DNA from: Lachnospiraceae bacterium
GTDB taxonomy: Bacteria; Bacillota; Clostridia; Lachnospirales; Lachnospiraceae
Assembly: GCA_009911185.1 (NCBI GenBank)
Contig: QXWW01000001.1
Coordinates: 186,001-250,000 of the forward strand
DNA: 64,000 bases
Direction: 5' to 3'
Shown one piece after another: positions 38,120 through 44,749 of the stretch. Made by a program: the position numbers and the translations under genes. Every line of letters begins with the position of its first letter. Within the stretch, counting starts at the first letter, position 1. The notes under the pieces were generated by a model. The model had not been told where the DNA came from, searched no databases, and saw nothing but the letters and a program-made list of their open reading frames with translations.

Positions 38120-38147
38120 GGCGGTTAAATATCGATATTTAACTGCC
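38120..38147. repeat. 28-base palindrome
   Basis: GGCGGTTAAATATC is followed immediately by its reverse complement GATATTTAACTGCC, with only one G-T mispair and no loop. The inner 20 bases are perfectly palindromic. It could be a protein-binding site or a cruciform; no gene beside it explains it. Confidence 0.6.
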
Positions 38148-38427
38148 GCAGTAATATCATCAAAGTTTGCTGAGAGGAACTTCCAGTATATGCCATGAAT
38201 TATCATGGACAGATTATGAGCGAGAATTTTAATATTGGTTTTTTTAAAGAAATGCTTACTTTTGTAACGTACGAAAGACCGTTTAGAGGGCCAGAATATC
38301 ACTAAAAGGGAGAATACGCCTGCCATTGCCAAGTACATGGAGATTTTAACTGTTTTCATGGAGAGGAAATTATTTATTGTAAACATGAAAAAGTATATTT
38401 TTGCTTGTTCCATGGAGGTGATTTATC

Positions 38428-38502
38428 TTGAAAATAATAGAAAAAGAAATTATAACAAAAGACTTGATTACAAATATAAATTTGAAAATCACAATTTTAT
38501 AA
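38428..38502 (+). pseudogene. 5' remnant of a radical SAM (SPL-like) gene
   Basis: A strong GGAGGTGA site precedes a TTG and 24 codons (MKIIEKEIITKDLITNIN, then a stop). The N-terminus resembles that of SPL-family radical SAM proteins, which continue into a CxxxCxxC cluster site; here the frame stops before it. Only the start signals survive. The family match is from memory over about 18 residues, so it is tentative. Confidence 0.35.
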
Positions 38503-38739
38503 GTGGTTATTGAAACTCACAGAGCTTTAATAAAATCCTTCAAAAGCCTTCAAAATAAAGGATTTATGGCAATGTGTTCGCCTTATCTCTTTATGTGATT
38601 TCACTTTTGTTTACTCTAGTCCTGCTCCCTTATAAGTGAAAAAGCAAGGGCAAGAAAATCTGATAACAAGATATAACAAAATGTGGCAATCAGAGAACTG
38701 TGATGTATGTGCGAATATATTATACTGGAGGATTTATAA

Positions 38740-39116
38740 ATGGACAAGTATATCTATGATAAAACAACGGGCTGTGGTATGAACTTCAAGGTAATCATTA
38801 TATTCCTTGTCTTACCTTACCGGCCGAAAAAGGACAGACTATTGGTTTATGGGGGCAACAACACTTACGGTATCTGAAAGAATATCAAAAAAGCACATAC
38901 ACCAGCTTACTCACAAGTGGCAGGCTGAATAGTTACCTTGCCGACATTGACAGACAGGCACAGGAACGCTTTGAAACGCTTATAGAGCAGATGAAACGGA
39001 CACAGGGTATCACGGAGCATCTAAAGAAGAAATACGTCTTAGAATGGACAGGGCGAATGAATAACATACGAGCGTGTGCACGAGAGATTGTAAATAGCGA
39101 ACTAATTTACAACTAA
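38740..39116 (+). pseudogene. tnpV: TnpV transposon-encoded protein gene, frameshifted
   Basis: A GGAGG site precedes ATG 38740 and ten codons (MDKYIYDKTT) in one frame. The reading then moves to the next frame at about 38768-38772 and continues without a stop to TAA 39114-39116: LWYELQGNHYIPCLTLPAEK, GLWGQQHLRYLKEYQKSTYT, LNSYLADIDRQAQERFE and MNNIRACAREIVNSELIYN. This is the sequence of TnpV, an accessory protein of clostridial Tn916/Tn4451-type elements. One base was lost, so the 125-codon gene is broken. No integrase or relaxase remains nearby. Confidence 0.8.
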
Positions 39117-39142
39117 TGTAACGCTTATGAACACAGAGGCAG

Positions 39143-39173
39143 AGCAGGTAGGGATATTTCCTTACCTGCTTTT
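39143..39173 (+). terminator. Terminator after the tnpV pseudogene
   Basis: AGCAGGTAGGGA pairs with TCCTTACCTGCT (one G-T pair) around a TATT loop and is followed by TTT. It is the natural end of the tnpV transcript. Confidence 0.8.
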
Positions 39174-39191
39174 GATGTTAGGAATAGGCTT

Positions 39192-40097
39192 TTAACCAGC
39201 TTCTATGTATCCAAAAGCGTTACCCTTTTTTCGATAATCTCTCGGTGAAAAACCTGTCTTTTCTTTAAAGCACTTTCCAAAATGGCTGACTTGCCGAAAT
39301 CCTACGCTGCCAGCAATATTGCCTATCGGCTCATCAGAGTTTTCCAGAAGTTCGGCTGCCTTTGAAAGCCTGTACTCTGTTAGATATTTGTAAGGACTTG
39401 TTTGCAAACTTGCTTTGAAGCACCGCAGACATTCCGATTTGCTGACATTTGCACTCTTTGCAAGCCTATCAAGAGAAATATCTTCTTCGTAATGTTCACT
39501 TATATACCGTAAAAATTTTTGCATACGAATACCCATAACAGTATCGGTGTTTTTGCTTGGTACTTGAATATTTTTGCATACTTCAAGCCAAAGTGTAGAG
39601 AGCAGGCAAAGCACTTGATAGACATAAAATTCGTTTTTTCTGTTTTCAAGGTCTGCAAGGCGGGAAAGGACAGATAAAATAGATTTGCACCAATCCATTT
39701 CTTTCGGAAAGCAACAGATTGGTAATTCATCTTTGCCTACAATGTGTTCAACAAAAACAGTTGCGGGGCTTCCAAAATAAAATTTGAGAAAATAATCGGG
39801 GAAAACAAAACTATTATAGTGGCAGGAAGAAGTCTTTTTATTAACAAGATGTATCACGTTTTTATTGATAAAAATACCGCTACCCTTATTTACCTGTACG
39901 GATATATTTAATGTTTTTATTTCGATTTTACCGTCAAGTACATAAATAAACTGTAAATCCTCATGCCAGTGCATAATCTGAAAGCCGGGATTTTTCGGAT
40001 AACTTTGGTCGTTAATTACATCAAGCACAAGGTAGGGAAAATCCGAATCAGCATTTAAATTAACCGAGTTTATATAATCATTTTTTGCGTCTCTCAT
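39192..40097 (-). CDS. AraC family transcriptional regulator
   Basis: The 301-residue protein has an N-terminal cupin sensor domain (residues 20-110, with MHWHEDLQFIYVLDGKIEI) and a C-terminal AraC-type double helix-turn-helix (residues 195-292: DISLDRLAKSANVSKSECLRC and IGNIAGSVGFRQVSHFGKCF in part). It is divergent from the alkylation-repair genes and faces an operator-like region, so it may control them. It lacks the Ada methyl-acceptor domain, which is encoded separately nearby. The ligand is unknown. Confidence 0.88.
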   Translation of the reverse strand: MRDAKNDYINSVNLNADSDFPYLVLDVINDQSYPKNPGFQIMHWHEDLQFIYVLDGKIEIKTLNISVQVNKGSGIFINKNVIHLVNKKTSSCHYNSFVFPDYFLKFYFGSPATVFVEHIVGKDELPICCFPKEMDWCKSILSVLSRLADLENRKNEFYVYQVLCLLSTLWLEVCKNIQVPSKNTDTVMGIRMQKFLRYISEHYEEDISLDRLAKSANVSKSECLRCFKASLQTSPYKYLTEYRLSKAAELLENSDEPIGNIAGSVGFRQVSHFGKCFKEKTGFSPRDYRKKGNAFGYIEAG

Positions 40098-40120
40098 TTC
40101 TGCTCACTTCTTTTGGATAT

Positions 40121-40178
40121 ATTATGATAATATTGGGCGATATTTTAATATTATATCGTCCTAAATTATGATAATATT
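40121..40178. promoter_or_regulatory. Symmetric operator-like array between araC-type gene and repair genes
   Basis: The 14-base sequence ATTATGATAATATT occurs twice in direct orientation (40121-40134 and 40165-40178), 44 bases apart or about four helical turns. Between them lies an inverted repeat, GGGCGATAT and ATATCGTCC with a nine-base loop (40135-40161). The layout suits a dimeric AraC-type protein contacting two half sites in the divergent promoter region. Confidence 0.6.
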
Positions 40179-40223
40179 ATACTGTGAAACAGATTCTGTG
40201 TTAAGGCGGGAGGTAGAACAAGA

Positions 40224-40402
40224 GTGTATTTTCTATATGATGAAAGCATAATCGGATATTTAAAGCAAAAGGATAAACGCCTTGCAACAGTGTGGCAAGC
40301 CTGTACTTTTGGGCGGTGGCAGGCGGCGCAATTCCCGAGATGAAAGATTATGCACCGAAAGCAAAGAAAGGAACGAATAATGACACAAGAAGAAAAAATT
40401 GA
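40224..40402 (+). pseudogene. DNA-3-methyladenine glycosylase gene (alkA-like) with large internal deletion
   Basis: A GGGAGG site precedes GTG 40224 and 23 codons like the start of clostridial AlkA-type glycosylases (MYFLYDESIIGYLKQKDKRL). At about 40288-40292 the sequence jumps to what looks like the end of the same family in another frame: SVASLYFWAVAGGAIPEMKD, YAPKAKK, stopping at 40402. About 160-180 codons, including the helix-hairpin-helix and catalytic Asp, are missing. The intact gene would have been first in the repair operon. Its tail overlaps the Ada-domain gene by 23 bases. Confidence 0.65.
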
Positions 40403-40601
40403 GATTTGTCAAAGGCGAGACAAAAGCTATACCGGCAAGTTTTATCTTGCGGTGAAAAGTACAAAAATCGTCTGTAACCCCGGTTGTTCGTCTAAAGTGC
40501 CGTCAGAAAAGAATATGGTGTTTTACGATATGCTTGAGGAAGTGTTAGCGGACGGATACAGACTGTGTAAAATCTGTATGAAAGAAATGTGGAGGCAGTA
40601 A
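40380..40601 (+). CDS. Stand-alone Ada metal-binding (methyl-acceptor) domain protein
   Basis: A 73-residue protein equal to the N-terminal Ada domain alone. In E. coli Ada this domain binds zinc by four cysteines and takes methyl groups from DNA phosphotriesters to switch on the adaptive response. The ligands are visible: IVCNPGC and LCKIC with the family's spacing, plus SYTGKFYLAVKSTKI and SEKNMVFYD. No AraC helix-turn-helix follows, so it cannot act as Ada does on its own. AAAGGA precedes ATG 40380. Confidence 0.85.
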   Translation: MTQEEKIEICQRRDKSYTGKFYLAVKSTKIVCNPGCSSKVPSEKNMVFYDMLEEVLADGYRLCKICMKEMWRQ

Positions 40602-40602
40602 A

Positions 40603-40950
40603 ATGGTAATTGTTTTGTTTGAGGTAACATTAAAAAACGGCAAAATGGAGGACTACCTTGCACAGGCGGCAGGTCTTAAATCAGCACTTTCCGAAGCGGA
40701 AGGCTTCATTCGCTCTGAGCGATTTTCCTCTCTTGCCGTGGAAAGAAAGCTGCTGAGCATGTCGGTATGGGACAGCGAAGAAAGCGTTGCAAAGTGGCGT
40801 AACGGGGTGGCGCACCGCATGAGTCAGAAACACGGTAGAGAGCACGGCTTTGCCGACTATAAAATCACTGTGGTAACACCGATTCGCAGCTATACCATGA
40901 CGGAGAGGCAGGACGCTCCTGCGGACTCCGACGAATTTTTCGGAGGTTAG
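40603..40950 (+). CDS. ABM-fold (antibiotic biosynthesis monooxygenase-like) protein
   Basis: A 115-residue protein starting MVIVLFEVTLKNGKMEDYL with the pattern of the dimeric ferredoxin-like ABM fold: EGFIRSERFSS in the centre, then SVWDSEESVAKWRN. Members include heme-degrading and quinol monooxygenases as well as many with no known activity. It starts one base after the Ada-domain gene, with GGAGG in that gene's end, so it belongs to the same operon. Its link to alkylation repair is unexplained. Confidence 0.75.
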   Translation: MVIVLFEVTLKNGKMEDYLAQAAGLKSALSEAEGFIRSERFSSLAVERKLLSMSVWDSEESVAKWRNGVAHRMSQKHGREHGFADYKITVVTPIRSYTMTERQDAPADSDEFFGG

Positions 40951-40957
40951 GTTAACT

Positions 40958-41491
40958 ATGCAATATACAACAAAATATCAATCCCCGGTCGGTGAAATTC
41001 TTCTCGCCTGTGATGAAATTGGCTTGACGGGACTTTGGTTTAAAGACGAAAAATTTTATGCTCTGAGCCTTGACCCGGAACACAAAGAAAGAGAAACGCC
41101 TATATCCTGCGAAGTAAAGCGTTGGCTTGACATTTATTTTTTTGGCAGGAAGCCTGATTTTATGCCGCCTATCCATATGATTGGAACGCCGTTTCAGCTT
41201 TCTGTATGGAAAATTCTTACAGAAATCCCCTACGGCAAAACAACTACTTACGGCAAAATCGCAAAGCAAATCGCAGAAGAAAGAGGCTTAAAGCAAATGT
41301 CGGCGCAGGCTGTTGGCGGCGCTATGGGGCACAATGAAATTTCGATTATTGTTCCCTGCCACAGGGTTGTCGGCACAAACGGCAGCTTGACGGGCTATGC
41401 AGGCGGTATAAACATAAAAAAGGAGCTTTTAAAATTAGAGAGCGTTAATATGGAGCGTCTATTTGTGCCTACGAAAGGAACGGCATTATAA
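40958..41491 (+). CDS. ogt: Methylated-DNA--protein-cysteine S-methyltransferase
   Basis: This suicide repair protein removes methyl groups from O6-methylguanine onto its own cysteine. The 177-residue protein has the N-terminal ribonuclease-like domain (residues 1-75) and the DNA-binding catalytic domain with TPFQLSVWKILTEIPYGKTT, the acceptor site IVPCHRVVGTNGSLTGYAGG, and the arginine-finger region. It lies seven bases after the ABM gene with a GGAGG site. It corresponds to the C-terminal half of a full Ada protein. Confidence 0.94.
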   Translation: MQYTTKYQSPVGEILLACDEIGLTGLWFKDEKFYALSLDPEHKERETPISCEVKRWLDIYFFGRKPDFMPPIHMIGTPFQLSVWKILTEIPYGKTTTYGKIAKQIAEERGLKQMSAQAVGGAMGHNEISIIVPCHRVVGTNGSLTGYAGGINIKKELLKLESVNMERLFVPTKGTAL

Positions 41492-41493
41492 AA

Positions 41494-41802
41494 ATGAAAA
41501 GGATTTTAGATGAAGATTTCATTTATGAGGTTTTATCTGTTGTAGAGGAAATACCCGAGGGAAAAGTCGCTACATACGGTCAGATTGCAAGGCTTATCGG
41601 TAGAGACAGAAACGCAAGGCTTGTCGGAAAGGTTCTCAGTATGGCGCAGTTTTACGGAAAATATCCCTGCCACAGAGTTGTAAATCATGCGGGCAGGCTT
41701 GCGCCTGGCTGGACGGAGCAGTATGACTTGCTCAAACAAGAAGGCGTTGTTATGAAAGACGACAGGCACACTGATTTAAAATTTTGCAAATGGGATTGCT
41801 GA
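41494..41802 (+). CDS. MGMT/ATL-type DNA-binding protein with PCHRV
   Basis: A 102-residue protein made of only the methyltransferase DNA-binding domain. It has IPEGKVATYGQIARLIGRDR and the active-site loop YPCHRVVNHAGRLAPGW. Alkyltransferase-like (ATL) proteins usually have Trp in place of this Cys and flag damage for excision repair; here the Cys is kept, so direct methyl transfer is possible. It begins two bases after the ogt stop. It lacks the N-terminal domain of Ogt. Confidence 0.85.
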   Translation: MKRILDEDFIYEVLSVVEEIPEGKVATYGQIARLIGRDRNARLVGKVLSMAQFYGKYPCHRVVNHAGRLAPGWTEQYDLLKQEGVVMKDDRHTDLKFCKWDC

Positions 41803-41821
41803 TATAAAAAAGGTAAACATT

Positions 41822-42037
41822 ATGATATATACAACGCATTATCATTCGCCTATAGGAAATATTTTGCTTGCAGAAAAAGACAGCACGCTCATAGGTCTTT
41901 GGATGGAGGGACAAAAGTATTTTCTTGGCTCTGTTCAGGGCGAGATGCTCGAAAAGAACGATACAGCTATCTTCGAGCAGACAAGGAAATGGCTTGACCG
42001 TTATTTCGCAGGTGAAAAGCCACAAGCTGTTGTTTAA
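41822..42037 (+). pseudogene. Third methylguanine methyltransferase gene, truncated
   Basis: The 71-codon frame matches the N-terminal ribonuclease-like domain of Ogt (IYTTHYHSPIGNILLAEKDS, LIGLWMEGQKYFLG, WLDRYFAGEKPQ) and is similar to the start of the upstream ogt. It ends at the point where the catalytic domain should begin, and sequence of an IS3-type element follows in reverse. The catalytic PCHRV is lost, so it is a broken gene. Confidence 0.8.
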
Positions 42038-42161
42038 ATTCATCGGTATATTTAAGGGGTTTTCTTTTTTGTTTTGTTTCGGTCATATTCGCTACTCCTT
42101 TTCGTATTGGTTTTATACTATATGACCTTAAAAAATCTGTCCAGTTTATTGTAACCTATCC
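42015..42161 (-). mobile_element. Fragment of an IS3-family insertion sequence
   Basis: On the minus strand, a likely terminal repeat (42136-42161, starting TGGATAGGTTACAATAAACT) is followed by AAAGGAG and an ATG at 42087-42085 that opens MTETKQKRKPLKYTDEFKQQ, the usual start of IS3-type OrfA. The frame then runs into the methyltransferase fragment in antisense and stops after about 39 codons. Only one end of the element remains, fused to the truncated gene. Confidence 0.6.
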
Positions 42162-42367
42162 AAAATGAAAGTGAAAAGTAAAGCCAGCATAAAAAATAAA
42201 TGATAGCATAAATTACGAATTTTGAAGAAACAAGTGAGAAAAGGATATATACCTACATGGCATTGGCTCATCCAATGTAAAACATGAACCGATAAATATA
42301 TGGGAAATTTGTACATTAACGAAAAACTGTGTTTAATGTAACCGTGTGTTACAGGAAAGGAGAAAAA
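42162..42367. other. Gene-free AT-rich spacer
   Basis: Between the IS fragment and the next gene I see no coding frame. The final 60 bases contain an ATTAAC/GTTTAAT-like inverted arrangement before AAAGGAG, but no clear promoter. Confidence 0.4.
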
Positions 42368-42937
42368 TTGAATATTAACGGTATATATGGTAGGGGAGTA
42401 AATACATATGCCTGCACAAACAACAGTCGGAAAACAACAGAAACAGATAATTTTGCGGGCAAAGTGCAAAAGAATAGTTCGAGAATAAAATTTGCAAGCA
42501 GGATGGCAGATATTGTTGGCATGAATGTGTCCCCAAATAGCAGGAAAAAACATACCGTTTTTGAAAAGGATAATTATATGCGCGAAAATATAGCTGATAA
42601 TTACGGCATGGGTGTATATTCGAGGAAAGATATATCAGCAACACAAGAATCAGCCCAGCCAGCAGAAAATGAAAAAATTTTTTCAGACGGGGAATCAGAG
42701 TCGGCAGGTGGTCAGGAATCCAAATCAAAAACAGAAATTATTGTTAAGCCGGATGGTTCAAGAGTGCTTGTAATGACAATGAGTATCGGAGGAATGGAAA
42801 CAACTATGAGTTTAGAAATTTCTAAGCCGACAAACGTACCGAATGTAAACTCAAAGCAGGACACTGAAAATAATATGCCGGTCGCTGAAGATGATTCCAT
42901 TTCAGATAAAGTGTCGGTAATTTCAAATGATAATTAG
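42368..42937 (+). CDS. Hydrophilic protein of unknown function
   Basis: I do not recognise this 189-residue protein. AAAGGAG lies five bases before a TTG at 42368 giving MNINGIYGRGVNTYACTNNS; the upstream in-frame ATG at 42329 has no ribosome site. The N-terminus (about 60 residues) is Asn/Lys-rich, the centre is Ser/Glu/Gln-rich and probably disordered, and residues 120-150 form a beta-like stretch (TEIIVKPDGSRVLVMTMSIG). There is no signal peptide or membrane segment. Similar Asn-Gly-type N-termini occur in uncharacterised clostridial proteins. A long hairpin follows. Confidence 0.55.
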   Translation: MNINGIYGRGVNTYACTNNSRKTTETDNFAGKVQKNSSRIKFASRMADIVGMNVSPNSRKKHTVFEKDNYMRENIADNYGMGVYSRKDISATQESAQPAENEKIFSDGESESAGGQESKSKTEIIVKPDGSRVLVMTMSIGGMETTMSLEISKPTNVPNVNSKQDTENNMPVAEDDSISDKVSVISNDN

Positions 42938-42966
42938 ATTCTGAACGAAAGACCAAAAGACAGGTA

Positions 42967-43002
42967 TTGTGGGAAAATCGAAACTGGAGGATTTTCCCAC
43001 AA
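42967..43002. terminator. Perfect 13-base hairpin after the unknown gene
   Basis: TTGTGGGAAAATC and GATTTTCCCACAA flank a ten-base loop. No T-run follows on either strand, so it may be a transcript-end structure or part of a repeat; the AATGCCGATGAC after it also occurs at about 38075. Confidence 0.45.
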
Positions 43003-43059
43003 TGCCGATGACGAAATCCCCTTCATTACTTATATCTTGTTAAGAGAATTATGAGTATT

Positions 43060-43992
43060 CTAATTTTCGTATATGGCAGCTATATTGTGTATTCTACGCT
43101 TCATTTCGGAACGAATATATAACGGTTCTAAGCACTCACACTGATTACCAAAACCAAGAAGAATGTCGTAATAATAATCATTCTCTATAAACGGAAAATC
43201 AACAATGTAATATTCGTCGCCATTAGGAGAAAAGCGTTCATAAGTGCAATAATCAAGTACCCTGTCCATGATTGATTTATGAATACGAATTTTTATTTCC
43301 GTTTGCATGGTTTGCAGAATTTCCTCAAAGTTTAAAATCGGTTTTTGATAATCCCGTGGTGTAAAAATTTCCTCTTTTATTTGTAAACTTGAGATGCGGG
43401 ATAATCTGAACAAGCGAAAATCGTTTCGTATATGACAATATCCTTGAAAATACCAATGACCGCTTTTTAAAACAAGCTGATACGGCTCAACTGTCCGTAC
43501 AGTTTTCTTTCCGTGATGAGCTATATATTCAAAGGAAACCAGCCTGCAATTCTGTAAAGCTGTTTTGATAATATCTAAATATGATTGCGTATTTTGGTTG
43601 CCAATCCAGGAACTTAAATCTATACATATTTGATTTGCTTTTAATTCTATGGCATTTGCTTTGTCAGCTGGGATAAAACTTTTGACTTTTGTAAGGGCAT
43701 TTATCATCTCATTTCCCCGTATCATATTCGAAAGGCTTGAAAGCCCCATAAGGATAGCGGAAAGGTCATCAGCCGAAAAAACATTTTTGTCAATTTTATA
43801 TTTCTGCATAACTTCAAAGCCGCCGCCCACTCCCGGTATTGAGCGAATAGGAATGCCAGCCATGTTGATAGTGTCTATATCGCGGTAGATTGTACGGGGC
43901 GACACTTCAAACATATCCGCTAATTCCTGCGCCCCAATCCGCTCTTTATCAAGAAGCACCATAATAATACTAACGAGCCTGTCAATCTTCAT
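43060..43992 (-). CDS. YafY-type HTH and WYL domain transcriptional regulator
   Basis: The 310-residue protein has an N-terminal winged helix (KIDRLVSIIMVLLDKERIGA, then QELADMFEVSPRTIYRDIDT) and a central WYL domain (about residues 130-220) with a C-terminal WCX extension. WYL regulators sense small ligands or nucleic acids. The ATG at 43992 follows AAAGGCGG; the longer TTG start at 44010 would include that site within the gene. It is divergent from the DJ-1/PfpI gene, which it probably controls. Confidence 0.9.
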   Translation of the reverse strand: MKIDRLVSIIMVLLDKERIGAQELADMFEVSPRTIYRDIDTINMAGIPIRSIPGVGGGFEVMQKYKIDKNVFSADDLSAILMGLSSLSNMIRGNEMINALTKVKSFIPADKANAIELKANQICIDLSSWIGNQNTQSYLDIIKTALQNCRLVSFEYIAHHGKKTVRTVEPYQLVLKSGHWYFQGYCHIRNDFRLFRLSRISSLQIKEEIFTPRDYQKPILNFEEILQTMQTEIKIRIHKSIMDRVLDYCTYERFSPNGDEYYIVDFPFIENDYYYDILLGFGNQCECLEPLYIRSEMKRRIHNIAAIYEN

Positions 43993-44033
43993 TTGATAGC
44001 CGCCTTTCAAAATTTCTTTTACCCTCTATATTG

Positions 44034-44063
44034 TTGCCATAATGTTGTCAGCAATTATATGAT
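44034..44063 (+). promoter_or_regulatory. Likely promoter of the DJ-1/PfpI gene
   Basis: TTGCCA (44034-44039) and TATGAT (44058-44063) with an 18-base spacer lie 50 bases before the gene. TTGCCA and TTGTCA repeat within the spacer region 11 bases apart, which could be regulator half sites. Confidence 0.45.
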
Positions 44064-44113
44064 ACAATAAAAGGGCAGACAAATCAAATTTACAGTGAAA
44101 ACGGAGGATATTT

Positions 44114-44749
44114 ATGTTTACAGTCTATGTTTATGTTCTTGACACTTTAGCCGACTGGGAATTAGGCTATATTACTTCGGAGTTACATTCCGGGCGATTT
44201 TTCAAAAAGGACGCCGGGCGTGTATCGCTTAAAACAGTCAGTTATTCTAAAGAACCAATCCATACAATGGGAGGGCTGGCAGTCCTACCCGATTGTTTGA
44301 TTGATGATATTGCTGTAAAAGAAACAAGCGTATTGCTGTTGCCAGGCGCAGATACATGGGGTGACCCGAAACATGGCGCAATTATCAAAAAAGCAAGTGA
44401 ACTTCTCTCTTTGGGAGCTGCCGTCGGGGCAATTTGCGGGGCTACTGTTGCACTTGCTAATTTTGGGTTGTTGGATAATCGGCGGCATACCAGTAATGGA
44501 CAGGGATTTCTTGAAATGTGTTCACCCGCTTATAAAGGACAGAATTTCTATGTAGACGAGCCATCCGTAACAGATAAAAACCTTATTACAGCAAATCCTA
44601 CGGGAGCTTTGCTGTTTGCCAAACAAATCATTGAGCATTTAGGCGTTTTTCAAGCAAACACACTGGAACTTTGGTATGAATATTTCAGTACCGGGAAAGC
44701 AGAATCTTTCTTTGCCCTCATGCAAACAGTAGCGCCTAACAATGAATAG
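44114..44749 (+). CDS. DJ-1/PfpI family glutamine amidotransferase-like protein
   Basis: The 211-residue protein has the class I amidotransferase-like fold of DJ-1/PfpI. The nucleophile elbow is AICGATVALA, with the Cys near residue 113, and the following region NRRHTSNGQGFLEM has a His that could complete a dyad. LLPGADTWGD is the preceding strand-loop. Such proteins act in stress response or as glyoxalase/deglycase-type enzymes; activity cannot be assigned. It is divergent from the WYL regulator, a pairing common on mobile or accessory DNA. Confidence 0.85.
   Translation: MFTVYVYVLDTLADWELGYITSELHSGRFFKKDAGRVSLKTVSYSKEPIHTMGGLAVLPDCLIDDIAVKETSVLLLPGADTWGDPKHGAIIKKASELLSLGAAVGAICGATVALANFGLLDNRRHTSNGQGFLEMCSPAYKGQNFYVDEPSVTDKNLITANPTGALLFAKQIIEHLGVFQANTLELWYEYFSTGKAESFFALMQTVAPNNE

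Larger units (their letters stand above)
37735..38427. other. AT-rich region rich in inverted repeats at the left edge of the accessory island
   Basis: No convincing gene. It contains a terminator-like hairpin (37877-37909), an eight-base inverted repeat CATAATAT/ATATTATG (37988-38011 region), a TTATAAT box near 38035, a block at 38070-38113 that resembles 42995-43035, and a 28-base near-perfect palindrome (38120-38147). A minus-strand open frame at 38108-38413 has no convincing family match. Confidence 0.5.

Noticed and set aside
38108-38413. Minus-strand 101-codon frame, possibly a transposase tail
   Set aside because: AT-rich, no family match I can support, and part of it is the 28-base palindrome; an end of a transposase was considered but no DDE motif is visible.
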